The notes under the pieces are model-generated. The model worked only from the letters and a program-made list of their open reading frames with translations, had not been told where the DNA came from and ran no database searches. Shown here piece after piece: positions 43,535-55,359 of a stretch of 64,000 nucleotides of DNA. The DNA comes from Euprymna scolopes (Eukaryota > Mollusca > Cephalopoda > Sepiida > Sepiolidae), in NCBI GenBank assembly GCA_024364805.1, contig CM044489.1:115541994-115605993 (forward strand), read 5' to 3'. Positions within the stretch are counted from its first letter, which is position 1. Each line of letters opens with the position of its first letter. Position numbers and translations under genes: made by a program.

Positions 43535-43925
43535 TGGGAGTCGCCATTTATCAAGGCCCAAAGGCCACATGAGGATAAGGGTTAATGAATGTAAGGTGTT
43601 AGTGTAGTAATCGTTAATGGTGTAAATTGGGTAAAATTTGATTATTTATGAGGACGGCTCAACAAGAACTTGTTTACATTGGATATGAAGGCTACTATGT
43701 TGTATTCAACTGGGAAGCAGGCCAGCAGAACAATGTTCCACAGGTGGGCAATTCTGGGAAAGAAGCTTTGTTCATGGAATTTGTGTTTAGATTTAGGCAC
43801 AGACAGAGAGGGGGGGGAATTGTATATAGTGGTTGTAGCTAGTTGAATGTTTTTTCTGAAAGTTTTGCAAGGGGGAGACCATAGATTGGAGTTTAGTTGA
43901 GCACTTGCCATGAAAATAATGATAG
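43535..43925 (-). mobile_element. LINE 3' end (RRFHEQSFF type)
   Basis: The minus-strand frame at 43642-43911 encodes SLSVPKSKHKFHEQSFFPRI then AHLWNIV and FISNVNKFLLSRPHK, closely matching the + strand copy at 386-826. The 3' UTR is GGCCCAAAGGCCACATGAGG followed by ATAAGGGTTAA, and a T-run at 43521-43531 is the tail. Confidence 0.8.
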
Positions 43926-44649
43926 AGTGGAGACAGGTTATCTCCTTCTCAGTTTACTAACTTATTCTTAGGAAATGGGCGACGTAATGGACATAGGCCT
44001 CAGCAACATTCAACTTAGATTATCGGTTTCTAAATTGTTTGGATGTGTCCTCATTCATATCATTTCTTGTGAGAGACTGATTTGAAAACCCTTTATTTCT
44101 CTCGCTTAAAAACATGACTTATATCATATCCTCATATTGTTTGATACCTATTTTTCTAGCGTGTTTGACTTCTGCTCTTGCTCTGTCACCTGTCTGAGAA
44201 TGGTTCTGTTTTACAGATCCGGGTTATCCTGACATATACTAATGTGACTCTTATCAAAATTCACACTAGCTAACTTAATCATTACTTACTGGCATAGGGG
44301 CCCAAACAATGGCACGGGTACAAATGGCATGTTGATATATAAGAAAAAAAAAAAAAAAAAAATAGTGCAAGTGAAAATGAGGCTACATAAAAGAGAGGCC
44401 ACTCTCATATTCATTTCCAGGGTTGCCAGGTTGGCCTTTTTAAAGTCAAATTTTGTGGCTGTTGCCTTTTAGAAGCAGTCTGGCTTTCAAAAATTTTATT
44501 TGGCTTTTTTTTTAAAGCATTACATATGGACTGACTAAGGAAGGAATAGGCATAATATTATATAGCCTTCAACCAAATTATTTATTAATTTAATAAAATC
44601 AAAGCTATTATACTTAATTTCATGACTCTTTTTTGTATTGATGGATCAC

Positions 44650-45070
44650 TGCTTATAAAGGCTTGGGTCAACTCAAGGATAAGGATTAAAAGGATTGTTG
44701 GTTGGATGATTATTACCTTAACTACAAGATTGGAAACAGTGGATGGACTGGTCAAAAGCTTACTTAAGAAGACTTAATTTTCCAAGAAGATGACTCAACA
44801 AGTATTTGGTCACATTAGACTTGTAGATGACCATGCTGTAGTCTGTTTGAGAAGCAGATGTGATATCTTGCTCCACAGATGGTATATTCTAGGAAAAAAC
44901 TTTGTTCATGGAAGTTCCGTTTGGTTTTTGATAAAGAGAAAGAAAGTGAAGTTCATTGCTGTGGTTGTAACTAGTTCTTCCTGCAAATGTTTTACAGAAA
45001 GATTTGAGCTCAGTTGAGCACTTTGTTCTCAAAACAAGGAGTAATTTGCACCTGGGAATCTTCATTGTGG
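44650..45070 (-). mobile_element. LINE 3' end, degraded
   Basis: CTCAAGGATAAGGATTAAAA, GTGATATCTTGCTCCACAGA and TTTGTTCATGGAAGTTCCGT, then TTTGAGCTCAGTTGAGCACT, follow the same order as 43535-43925. The frames are lost. From 45071 to 45639 there is only T/A-rich sequence. Confidence 0.65.
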
Positions 45071-45639
45071 AAAGGGTTAAAGATGTTTCAACTTTGTTTT
45101 ATTTGAAAACTGTTTTATTTTAACAGATAAACTAAAATCTTGCTGTTTTAGTTTATAATTTTTTTAAAAATATACGATAAACAAATCTTTTGCAATTGAA
45201 TTATATAGAAAATATCTTATAACTTTGTAATGTTTTTTATTTATTTATTAATAGACTTTTGCTCTATTATATTAAAAAAAAATTTAATAAAAATAATTCA
45301 AATTGTAAATTTTGAAGTGTTTTTTTTTATTTTGACAATTGTGAATGTTGAGGTCTCAGCTAAAAATCTTTTTTCAAAAAAACAATTTTTAACTTTTACT
45401 GATTTCTTTAGTTGCTTTGCTTATTAAACCCATGTTAATGTTATCACCTGATTTGCATGGAAACAATGAATTCTGTTTTAAAAAATTTTTAATGGAAAAC
45501 AAATCCCGAGTTACATAAAAAAAAAAGTTTTTTTAATTGCTTTTAAACTAAACAACAATTTTACATTACTTGTTTGCTTTTCATGTTACATCGTTTGATT
45601 TTCTTTGTTTTATTTTAAAATCAGTAATTTTTTTTTTTT

Positions 45640-45985
45640 AACGTATCATTTGGATTATTCTTACTGCTGTTCTCATCTTGAGTGTTATTCCAACAATGTT
45701 TCATCCAGTGTAACTTTTGACCATCTTTAGGTGTGTTTTGATGAATTCTGGAATCAGTATGTTGAACTCTGGTATCTGTACAGAATTTTGAACAAACACT
45801 TTTATTTAATCCACGGGGGTAGCTTGCTCTAGTTCTGTCAGCCATGACGTTAGAAGTCTGAAGTAATTTGCAATTATATTTTTAGTATCACCCACACCAA
45901 GGATTGAACCTTCAACCTCCAAAAGACTATCACTTAGAATTGATTATTATTTAGCACTTATATCTTATAAAGACAGATGGTGCAA
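45640..45985 (-). mobile_element. tRNA-derived SINE (minus member of a head-to-head pair)
   Basis: The tail (TACTGCTGTTCTCATCTTGA) at the left, body (ATCTGTACAGAATTTTGAAC, TTTAATCCACGGGGGTAGCT, CTGTCAGCCATGACG) and box-B side (AAGGATTGAACCTTCAACCT) run on the minus strand to about 45985, where a + strand copy begins. Confidence 0.7.
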
Positions 45986-46475
45986 CAGATATGTGTAGAG
46001 TAATAATCAGTTCTAAATTACAGTCTTTTGGTGATGGATGGTTCAGTTCTCAATCCAGGCAATATGAAGTATACAATTATGAATTACTTGAGACTTCTAC
46101 CCAGTTATGGCTGAGAGTGTGAGAGCAAACTACCTCCATAAATTATAAATAAAGAGTTTAGTTTTAGAATCCCACATATTTCATGAGCAATGTTTCTGAC
46201 AAAGGAGGAAGAAATGCTGTTTCTTGGGTTGAAATCTATCCATATAATATTTATTGTTGGCTAGTTTTTTATCTTGAAGTAGTATCCTTTTAGCTCCTTA
46301 TATCAAGTGGCTTCACGCCTTGTCTGGAGCGATTTCTATAAGAAAAATTCCATGCAGATTTTTGAGTTTGACCAGATGCACCTAAGAATATCAGAAATTA
46401 AATCAACCGAAACATTGTGAGGATAACATCCAAGATGAGAACAGTAGTCCAAATAATCCAGATTATTGATTCTTG
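45970..46475 (+). mobile_element. tRNA-derived SINE split by a LINE 3' end
   Basis: The head (GATGGTGCAACAGATATGTG, TAGAGTAATAATC; B-box GATGGTTCAGTTCTCAATCC) and body (TACCCAGTTATGGCTGAGAG) run to about 46180. They are followed by an insertion (46185-46345), then the body resumes (TTGAGTTTGACCAGATGCAC, CGAAACATTGTGAGGATAAC) and ends CAAGATGAGAACAGTAGTCC. Confidence 0.7.
46185..46345 (+). mobile_element. LINE-type 3' end inserted in the SINE
   Basis: AGCAATGTTTCTGACAAAGG, ATTGTTGGCTAGTTTTTTAT, TAGCTCCTTATATCAAGTGG and CTTGTCTGGAGCGATTTCTA, then A-rich, matches 59635-59775 and the end of 38935-39310. It carries only the last part of the 3' UTR type ending GGAGCGATTTCYAT-A(n). Confidence 0.65.
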
Positions 46476-46689
46476 TTATTTATTTTTTTAATTTCCCAAT
46501 TTGATCCTTGTTCTTTTTCTTCAATTATGCACAACTACTGTTGGAGAAAGTATGAACCCACAATTTCACTACAGATATGGGTCAACTAGCAGCTTTTGTG
46601 TTTAATAATAAAGTCACAGGAGATTTTTTTGTCACCATTTCTCAAGGCTGAAAACCATTCTAGAAGAAAGATCAGAGTTTTTGTACTGA

Positions 46690-47040
46690 TAGATATCTTG
46701 TCAAACTAAGTAATCTGCAGCACAGAATTTTGAATGGAACATTTTATTTAATCTACAAAGGTAGCATGCTCTCATTCAGTCAGCCATGACTGGGTAGAAG
46801 TCCTAAATTGCTATTGTATTTTGTGTGTCATTCACACTGAGGATTGAACCTTCAACCTCCAGAACTTAGAACTGAATTTTACTAAATACTTTATCCACTA
46901 TGCCATGGGTTCTTGTCGAGTTTGGCAAGATATACTTGAAAAAAGTCAGAGGTTACATCAGTTAAAATGTTGTGCAAATAACAAGATGCAAACAGTAGTC
47001 CAAAGAATCCAAATGATATGAATAATCAATCTTCATCTAA
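46690..47040 (-). mobile_element. tRNA-derived SINE plus inverted tail (shared head)
   Basis: A minus-strand body and head (TTTAATCTACAAAGGTAGCA, GTCAGCCATGACTGGGTAGA, GAGGATTGAACCTTCAACCT, ACTATGCCATGGGTTCTTGT) run to about 46918. A + strand tail follows at once (GGCAAGATATACTTGAAAAA, AAAATGTTGTGCAAATAACA, AGATGCAAACAGTAGTCC) to 47040. The architecture mirrors 11480-11895. Confidence 0.7.
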
Positions 47041-47149
47041 AAAAATTCAGAAACATTTTTTTTACATGTATCTTGCCACTTTCCCTCATGCAATATTATT
47101 TGGAGAATGAGTAGAATAATCCTTGGTTAGGATTTTTGTATGTCTAAGC

Positions 47150-47640
47150 TACTACCTATCAAGGCTAAAGGCCTCTTGATGATGTGTTACTAAGATGGAA
47201 TGATAGCTACTTGATAGATGAAGAATATTATGAGAGGATTAGGGATGATTACTGGAATGAATTAAGTTTGATTACTTGTGGACCGTATAGGACAACCATC
47301 TATTGACATTAAATTTTAATATGACTATGTTGTAATCTGCAGAAAAGCAATTCCGTGGTAATGTATTCCACAAAGTGAATCCCTTGTGAAGCATCTTTGT
47401 TCATGAAATTTTTTTTCGCCTGATCCTAGGCACATGGGGAGGAAGAAAAAAAGTTATTTTTATTGTGGTAACAAAGCAAGTTCTTGCTATGAATGTTTTT
47501 AAAAGGAGAAATCAGAGATTGGAGCTCAGTTGAGAACATTCCATTGAAATAATGATAGTGGAGAGATATTAACACCATTTCTTCTGTGAGAAATGGATTG
47601 TAAAGAACGGAAGAGACCATCCTTCCTCTCCACTAGATTT
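47150..47640 (-). mobile_element. LINE 3' end, degraded
   Basis: The minus-strand frame at 47426-47620 includes LISLHYHYFNGMFSTELQSL then ISPFKNIHSKNL, matching SLFYRYFHGRCSSELQSLVS. The 3' UTR side shows as TATCAAGGCTAAAGGCCTCT at 47157. 47641-48249 is unassigned. Confidence 0.7.
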
Positions 47641-48249
47641 TGAAATCGATTTTAAATGTTGTCTAAGCAATGAACAGTTCTCTAAGCAGCACCTCCCCAA
47701 ATGTAGCAGCAGCAGCATTCCATCTTAGGATGTATCTGATTCTTTTCATTTAGCATGAAATAACCCAGGAATCTTTGAAATACATAATTTGGCTGATATG
47801 ATTTTGAATTTGGGAAGGAAAATCATGATTTTGTCACAAGATGCAGAAATATCTATGGAATTTTTATTCACATTTGACAGAACTTTATCTGTAATTTCTT
47901 CATGTTGTCACTTGTTTTGACAACTTTAAAATTTTTGGTATAATTTTGGTTAATAAATTGTTGAACCTATTTTTTTGTGAAGGTAGATATATCTTTCTGG
48001 ACTTTGTCAACACAAGTTGGCTGTAAAGTTAGGTGTATTATTTTTTTCTATTGGCTACCGACACGTGTTCTCTGCTGGCCCTGCTCTTAGTCTTACTCTA
48101 ATGTCACTAATTTTTTCTTTACATGTGTAAGACCTTTTTTTTCTGCAATAGCAACAAGGTTTTCTTAATTTAGATTGGCTAGCCAAGACTTTGTTTCTAA
48201 AAATGTCCTGGCTGATTTCAGGAATGTTTATGCAGTATGGAGCACATAA

Positions 48250-48625
48250 AAAAAGTTGCATTCCAATTACAAATTCTTTAATATACTTACATATGAGGCA
48301 AAAATAAGTATCCTCACCGAAAATTAGTAACAATTATTGAATAGAAGTTTAATTAAAAATAAAAATCTATTTGTATATTTTGCCAAGCTACTATTCATTA
48401 TTACTTGGTTAAACGACAGATTGACTTATCTCCCCCTGCTTTGCAGCTATTTCTGTTTTTATAAATAGCAGATCAACAAAATATGAAAATTTATTTTCAC
48501 TTTTTATGCAACTTTTACTCAATAATTTTTGCTGCTTTTTGGTGAGGATGCTTATTTTTGTTTAATGCATAAGTATATGGACGAATTATGAAATGTGATT
48601 TTATATGTGACTCATACTGCATAAA
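48250..48625. mobile_element. Foldback MITE, family P1 (copy d)
   Basis: GAGGCAAAAATAAGTATCCT and CACCGAAAATTAGTAACAAT on the left are mirrored by TTTTTGGTGAGGATGCTTAT and TTTTTGTTTAATGCATAAGT on the right. The loop contains GACTTATCTCCCCCTGCTTT. The terminal GAAATGTGATTTTATATGTG matches copies a and b. Confidence 0.75.
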
Positions 48626-49539
48626 CACTATTTACCAAGTTCTTCCCCCTCTTTCCTGGATAACTTTCAGGCCCTCTATTATTTGTACTATATGTTTAAA
48701 TTTGTATCTCACTTTTCTTATAGGGGTATCTCTGACAAGTCTCCTAGTATTATTTTCTTGTTTATGGGACAAAATATGTAAATATAAGAGTGTTTCTTTG
48801 CAATTTACCCCATGGATCTTCTAGGATTACCAACAACGGTATTCTATGCTTGCCAAATAAATTCAGATGTTCTAATGTTATCGGTGTGTCTTTCCATTTT
48901 TAAGCATTTAACTTTTTGCAAATTTAATAAAGGAAAGATATAACAATTTTTAAAAACTAGTTCTATTTTTAAATTTCTATTATATATTCAGTCATTATAG
49001 TCATCAATTTATGTCTTTTCATTTTTTGTGTAGTTATAGGGATGGAAGAAATAATTCTGAAATATAGAAAATATAAAAGATTAATATAGTTTGCTAAAAG
49101 CATTGTCTAATGTGTATATAAAGAAAATTTATAGAAGCAATACAATGCAGAGGTATGACGAATAAACACAAGCTTAAAATTAAGACATAAAATAATAGAA
49201 TAAGCTATTCAGATTCACCTTTGATGAATATATATATGTATTTTTTTATATTTATTTTGTTCTTGTATTAGGTACTTGCATCAATATGGTAAGATGGAAA
49301 TTCCGTATTGTATGATATTTTGAGAAATGTTCCTTCATCGAATATGTTTGACTTGTTCAAATGTGCATTGCCTCCCCCCTGTATGCATATTTGAAATAAA
49401 GTCAAACATGTATTTGAGGATGAACAATTTTGCACAGTGCACAGGACAACAGGTAGCTAACTTACAGTTCTCAAAAAATCCCATGTATCACAAAGACCAA
49501 GTTCCTGGAAATTGTAATAATCTTTAAATGTGTTTCCAG
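48626..49539. other. Unassigned DNA
   Basis: No repeat was matched and no exon is supported. Short frames at 48588-48824 and 49327-49527 lack convincing splice sites or similarity. Confidence 0.35.
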
Positions 49540-49790
49540 CGAAGCCACATTGTGCTGCCTTGCATTTAGTTGCTATCCACTATTGTCAAGCACTGAGTGG
49601 AGAGGATGGCTACAGAACGGCCATATATATTCCAGCAGTATCACACTTCCAGCCAAATTTGGAGGTGAACTTCCATCTCTTCACCAATCCCAGCATCTGG
49701 TGCCTCAATTTATTTCATTGCAATCTCATAGACTATTAAGTATGGAACACAGTTGAAAATGACATGAACTGCTTGCAATACTAAGAACAA
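49540..49790 (+). other. Possible exon of unclear frame
   Basis: After a 3'-splice-like TTAAATGTGTTTCCAG (ending 49540) the sequence is clearly GC-richer, and two frames stay open for about 66 codons. One frame reads HLVAIHYCQALSGEDGYRTA and stops at 49739; the other reads TLPAKFGGELPSLHQSQHLV and stops at 49756. The second is phase-compatible with exon A. Neither resembles a family I know, and a non-coding exon or a diverged repeat would explain it as well. Confidence 0.25.
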
Positions 49791-52013
49791 ATTAATTGCC
49801 AAGAACAAACTGATGTCTCAAAAGATGACAAATTTTTTTGATCTGCTAAAATAATAAGCAACAATGTGGAAAACTTCTTTTAAACATAAATTCTATACAA
49901 ATATTCTTCTCACATTTCTACAAAACATATGTATGCATCAAATATGTTTGGATCCTTTCATTTAATCTCATTACTTTACCCGGTAGTGCCTGGTAGGAGT
50001 CTGGTGGTTGACCCCAAGATTTTTTTTTTTTTTTAAATACGGTTCCATTGTATTATAGAACGGTTAGAATATCTCACCTATTGTCTGGGATATAGTGAAA
50101 TCATTTTCTTTTGTAACTTGCACAGGTTTTAAACTTTTGCTGAGAAAAAAAATTTGTAAGGGAGACAACTCTTTACATGTTTGTGAACTAAAATATGAGT
50201 TATTTCTATAACTGCTATGTGAAACAAAGTTTGATTTGTCAGTTGAAATGCTATTTGGGTCTGATGTTTAAAACATGTTTTTTTTTATATATAGATACAC
50301 ACATGCTATATGTAATACATTTTTTTATTGTTGGAAAATATTCAGCTAAATGGATAAATGTGAAATTTTTTTTGCATTCATCACTCCTATATCATTATTA
50401 AAATGTGTTACTGTTATTTAACTTAACAATAAAACATGTTTTTAAATACTCTAGAGATAGTAGAGACAAATAATCTAAAAACAGTCATTTGAATGCCTGA
50501 TTCACATAAATATTTTTAAGAGTTTTTTTAAACAATTCATTATGAATTACTCTTTGATGTTATTCATTTCTAATTTTATTGTCCTAATTTGTGTATATAT
50601 GTGCTATTGTTTTGTTAATTTTTTATTAATATAATAGTAATTAATTAAAGTGATTTCATTTCTTTTTAAATTGATAATTTAATTAAAAAATGTTTTTAAT
50701 TAAATTCACATCACTCGGTAGAATTCTTACTGACAGGCATAAGTGAGAAAGAAAAAGGCGGGGGAAGGGGTTGATAGCAAGTATTTTTGTAATATGCATA
50801 ATTGTTATTGAATCCTTTTTTTCAATTAATGTTTTCACATTTGTTTTTCCTTTGATCCCTTTTTTAACTAAACATTTTGCATGTTTTCTTTCTCAGCACA
50901 CGATTGCTGCTTGCACCCATAATTATCTTGTAGTCCTTATAAAGACATCAAAATCCAAAAGCACATGATTCACATATGAAACATTGACGCAACTCTGCAC
51001 AAATGTTTCATCATGTTTTTTTTTTTATGTTGAACATTTTGAAATCTGTTAACATTAACTCTAGAAGCATTAAAAAAAATGATGCTTGACATTACTTCAA
51101 AAGAACTTGTCATTCTATAAAAACGTTATATTTAATGTTTCAGTACTTCTGCAGTATAAGAACCTTGCTATCATTGGGATTGTCCCAATGGTTTATGGAA
51201 AACTTTGGAAAGAGCCGAAATTCTGAGCACTTTAACTTTAATATAAAAAACATTCGTTTGTTATCATTGGTTTATTATATATATAAAAAAATCTAAATAT
51301 TTAGCTTGATTTGAACAAAAAAAAAACATAAAGAGAAGAAAAAATCAAACAAAAAATTAAAAAAATTTTTGTTTGATATCAATTGTTTGTTATTCAACAG
51401 ATGAAAATTTATTCTTGAAACTTACCTTACAATGAATGTTTTTTTTTTCTTGATTTAAATATTAATTTCCTTCAAGTTTTGTAAAAATTGCCCAGTAATT
51501 ATTCAAGAATAGTTTTCATTTTTCAATTAATTTTTCATTGAATTAGCTTTGTACAGACAGAAAAAAAATTGACCTGCATTTGTGCAAGGAAAAAAAGGTC
51601 ACAAAACTTTCGTTCAGCACCTTCCAATGTTTTGCATAAATTGCTCAGATAATTATGCCAAAAGCATAGACTTATACTGCATGAGTACCAATGTTTCTTT
51701 GACAAAAAATATGTGTAATATACCTTGATTAAAAAATAAAAACCAAGGAGGGCAAAACTCGAATCCAGAGTTTCCAGTCTATGGCTGCCTTGATTTCTGG
51801 TGGCTGCGTTGTTGTAGAAACCATTTTTTTCAAAATGGCTGAATATTTTTTACATACCTACTTACATATTTTGTTTGAATATTGGCACTTGGGTGGGGTG
51901 GGGTGCAAGTTAAATAAAATACACAATTTTATTTCTGGACTAAAAATACAATTTAAGATCAACAATCAATTTTATACAAAATTTGTATAAAATAGGTCCA
52001 TTTTAAAACAAAG

Positions 52014-52019
<6 letters not shown>
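49791..52019. other. Unassigned AT-rich DNA
   Basis: Contains T/A runs and short frames only. I found no element matching the rest of the window and no splice-bounded frame. Confidence 0.35.
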
Positions 52020-52056
<37 letters not shown>

Positions 52057-52703
52057 TTCTGTGGAAATATATGATCAATTGTATTTCAACTTTTTTTTAT
52101 ATACTAATCCTTAATTTATGAAGCTCAATATAATTACAGAGCATACAGCAAACACATGACAAAAGTCTATATTCCAAATTTCATGATGTTGACCATCTTA
52201 CAATTTATTCCTTTAATTATGTTGACATTTACAATTCTTGACAGTAACTGTTTTGTAGTGCAAAATCATTCATTTAATTATTAGCAATCAATGAATCTAT
52301 TTTTCTCTTAACTCATCAGAAGAAATAGCGACTATCAACTGTCAAAAGAAAATAAAATACATTTAGAAATGATTACACAAAGCCGAAAATTGGAAGAGAA
52401 GTTACAATTCCCTTTTATTTTATCTTTTATGACGCCATTAAAAGGTAATTGCAACTTGTCTTCCAATTTTCAGATTTTGTAATCGTGACTAAATGCATTT
52501 CATTTTCTTTTAATAGTTGATAGTTGCTATTTCTTCTGATGAGTTAAGGGAAAATTATATGCATTGATTGATATTATAATTAAATGAATGATTTTGCATT
52601 AAAAAACAGTTGCTGTCAAGAATTGTAAATTTTAAACGTAATTAAAGGAATAAATTGTAAGATGGGCAATATCATGAAATTTGGAATATAGACTTTTGTC
52701 ATT

Positions 52704-52741
<38 letters not shown>

Positions 52742-52745
52742 AACA
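52020..52745. mobile_element. Foldback element, family F (long copy), bounded by (TA)n
   Basis: The left arm (ATTACAGAGCATACAG, CATGACAAAAGTCTATATTC, CATGATGTTGACCATCTTAC, ACAATTCTTGACAGTAACTG, TCATCAGAAGAAATAGCGAC) is mirrored by the right arm (GCTATTTCTTCTGATGAGTT, CAGTTGCTGTCAAGAATTGT, TGTAAGATGGGCAATATCAT, GAATATAGACTTTTGTCATT). The centre is at about 52428. TA tracts (52020-52052 and 52711-52737) bound both ends. The short copy at 8920-9305 has only the outer arm parts. Confidence 0.85.
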
Positions 52746-52784
52746 GATAAATCGATTAAATATATTTATAGATAAAATAACTAC

Positions 52785-52900
52785 TCACAGACACATGCTT
52801 TGCTGTGCATTGGCTCTTCAGCATAGCCGACTATGCCAAGATTAGAACCCATGACTACAGGACCGGTAATCAAGTGCCACAGATGCTTGATTGAAATTAT
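52785..52900 (-). mobile_element. tRNA-like sequence, possible SINE head
   Basis: The minus strand has AAGCATCTGTGGCACTTGAT and, about 30 bases later, GTCATGGGTTCTAATCTTGG, an A-box/B-box-like pair. Not enough pairs for a functional tRNA. Confidence 0.4.
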
Positions 52901-53049
52901 TTGTTACTTTATTGCATATCAGGTTATGTCATGATATTTTTGGTGTTATTTTTATTTTTAACAATAAAACCTTTAAAAAAGCTCCATATATCAATGAATT
53001 TATTGCTAAAAAAACAATAAAAATATTATGACATTATATTAAAAAAATA

Positions 53050-54065
53050 TTTTTTATTGCATTTTCACCTCAAACAAGGCACAGTGCCACTTTGATGTAG
53101 AAGGCTACTATCTGGGACATAATTTGCAAGGGTACTATGTAGGGAGTTGAGCAGCAAGATGTCTGTTTACATTACACTTGAACGTCTGCATGTCAGTACA
53201 GTCAGGGAAGCAGGAACTTGAAAGGGAATTCCAAAGTCTAGCAGTTCTAGGGAAGAAACTTAATTTCTTACATCTAGGGATTTCTACTGTGTAGTGGTGG
53301 GATTTATTCTGCTTCTCAAGTTTGTCAAGTGTATTTCCGTTGAGGGAGCACAAGGCTTGTAGTTTGTCAGAACATCCACTATTAAAATACTTGTAAAATA
53401 GGGAGAGGGATGCAACATTTCATCGATGGGACAGCGGTTGAAGCCCTGCTGATAGTGTAGGACTTATTATTTTGAACCCTGTCTAAGAGGGAGAGACTAA
53501 TAGCAGATGCACCGACCCAAATGTGACAACAATACTCCATACATGGGTGAACGGTGGCCTTGTAAAGGTACAGGATACTCTTAGGCATAATTAACTTTCT
53601 AGCATGGTAAAGAGAGCCCACCCTCTTTGCAGCAGTCTTAGCAATACTCTCAAGGTATCTGTTCCAACTCATGTTCCCTGTGAACGTTAGGCTGAGGAGT
53701 TTAAAAGAAGTACTTTCAGGTAATGTGTTTTTGGCCATTTCTATTGGTGGTAGAGAAGGTTTCTTGTAATTATTGAAGGAAACAAGCTTAGTCTTGGCAG
53801 CATTGAATGTGACCATCCATTTTTGTCCCCATTTCACTACAGATTGGAGGTCTTCCTTTAGTGTTGCTGCTATTTCCTTAGATATTTGTTCATTTGTTTT
53901 CCCCTCATGTCTGTTATAGAGCATGAATGATGTCATCAGCAAATATAGCCATCTCAGAGACAATTTTATCAGGGAGGTCATTTATGAATATCAGGAATAA
54001 TAAAGGTCTAAGGATCAACCCCTGAGGTACACCTGAATTTTCATCAGTTTCTTACTGGCAATATT
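53050..54065 (-). mobile_element. LINE, best-preserved copy with reverse-transcriptase core
   Basis: On the minus strand, from 54065 downward, the first recognisable block is SGVPQG (RT block ending in GVPQGS-type), then FLIFINDLP and IFADDI, the catalytic Y/FADD motif. Then follow KWGQKWMVTFNAAKTKLVSF, the AAKRVGSLYHARK helix and the HPCMEYCCHIW segment, KLSFFPRTARLWNSLSSSCF, and the 3' UTR GCCTTGTTTGAGGTG with an A-tail. Frames at 53382-53981 (199 codons) and 53135-53353 are open in pieces, with small indels between them. The block order fits the Jockey/CR1 group of non-LTR retrotransposons. The 5' half, including the endonuclease, is absent. Confidence 0.9.
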
Positions 54066-54199
54066 GAATCCAAAAGTTGATTTATATTTATTATAATCAA
54101 TGCAAGTAAAAACATAAAACACAAATGATTGTGTTCAAAATTTAATTTTGAAAAAAGAAATTTCTGCATGATAAATAACATAAGAAACAAACGTTTTCA

Positions 54200-54200
54200 A

Positions 54201-54242
<42 letters not shown>

Positions 54243-54385
54243 GGCATCACCACATTATCAAGGCCCAGAGGCCACTCAAGGATAAGGGTTAAAGAGTGTA
54301 CAGTAGAAGTTGGTCAATATAGTAATCATTAGTAATGAAAATTTGGTAAATTTAATAACTTATATGGAACGGCTCATCAAGAACT
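54200..54385 (-). mobile_element. LINE 3' end with long poly(A) (as T-run)
   Basis: A T-run at 54205-54237 is followed by ACAAAGGCATCACCACATTA, TCAAGGCCCAGAGGCCACTC and AAGGATAAGGGTTAAAGAGT, the reverse complement of the 3' UTR at 55770-55845. It is heavily 5'-truncated. The 67-codon + strand frame at 54129-54332 is spurious. 54386-55359 holds only AT-rich sequence and another T-run (54959-54995). Confidence 0.75.
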
Positions 54386-54956
54386 ACTTCAGTATTGTCT
54401 GAAAGCAAAAAAACATCCTGCGGCTGTAAAACGTCAAATGAATTGAACGAATATTGGAATGTTTTGTTTTTATTTAATTACTTTGAATCTTAAAAATACA
54501 AATAAATATAATTTTTCAAATTTACAAATCATTTTTAAATACTTTCTTAACTTTTTAAATACATTCTTAATTTGGATATTCTTTGTTTAATTAGATTTTT
54601 TATGAAACAAAGAAAATCTCTTTTAAAAAAATGAATTTCGTTTCTTTACATTCTAATAAATTTCAGTTCTTTAATGAAACTAACTTTTAATTGCTTTTAG
54701 ATTGACTCTAAGGAAAATTTCAATGGTGTATTTGGATTCTATAAAAAATTTAATCCTTATTGAATCTTTTAAATGTTCTAATAGTTAATATATCGATTTC
54801 TGTAATGCATAACTTTATAGAAAGAGAAAAAAAGAATACGTTTCTCCTGTAGGAGATGTCTTCCTGAACTACTTTCGCTTTTTCTCTCTCACATATCCCT
54901 ATTTCAAATTTGTATCAGCAGGCAGATATCAGTGGACTTTTTAATAAATTTTTTTT

Positions 54957-54995
<39 letters not shown>

Positions 54996-55359
54996 CTTTT
55001 AATGCTTAACATACTTCAAACTGATATTAATTATTGCACAGTATTTTCAAGTTAAATTCAGTTTTTACAATATTTTTGTTTATTAAATTGTTAGGTACCA
55101 TAACTTTAGGTATTTAACTTTTTAAATTTAGTAATCAAGTAAAAAATGGAATTTTTACTTGATTAAATAATTCGAAATTAGGAAAATTATTTTTGTTTTA
55201 ACTTAATTATTTTTATTGTGCATTAATTTATACCAGTTTGAAGTATGTTAAACATTAAAATAAAAAACCAAACAAACATTATTAATGACTGTTTAGGCAG
55301 AAAAAAAATCCATCAATATCAGTCTGCTGCAAGATGCATCCATGTTTCTAAATTTTTGA

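Noticed and set aside
44400-44515. GGGTTGCCAGGTTGGCC as a hAT-type terminus
   Set aside because: I found no matching inverted end or target duplication downstream.
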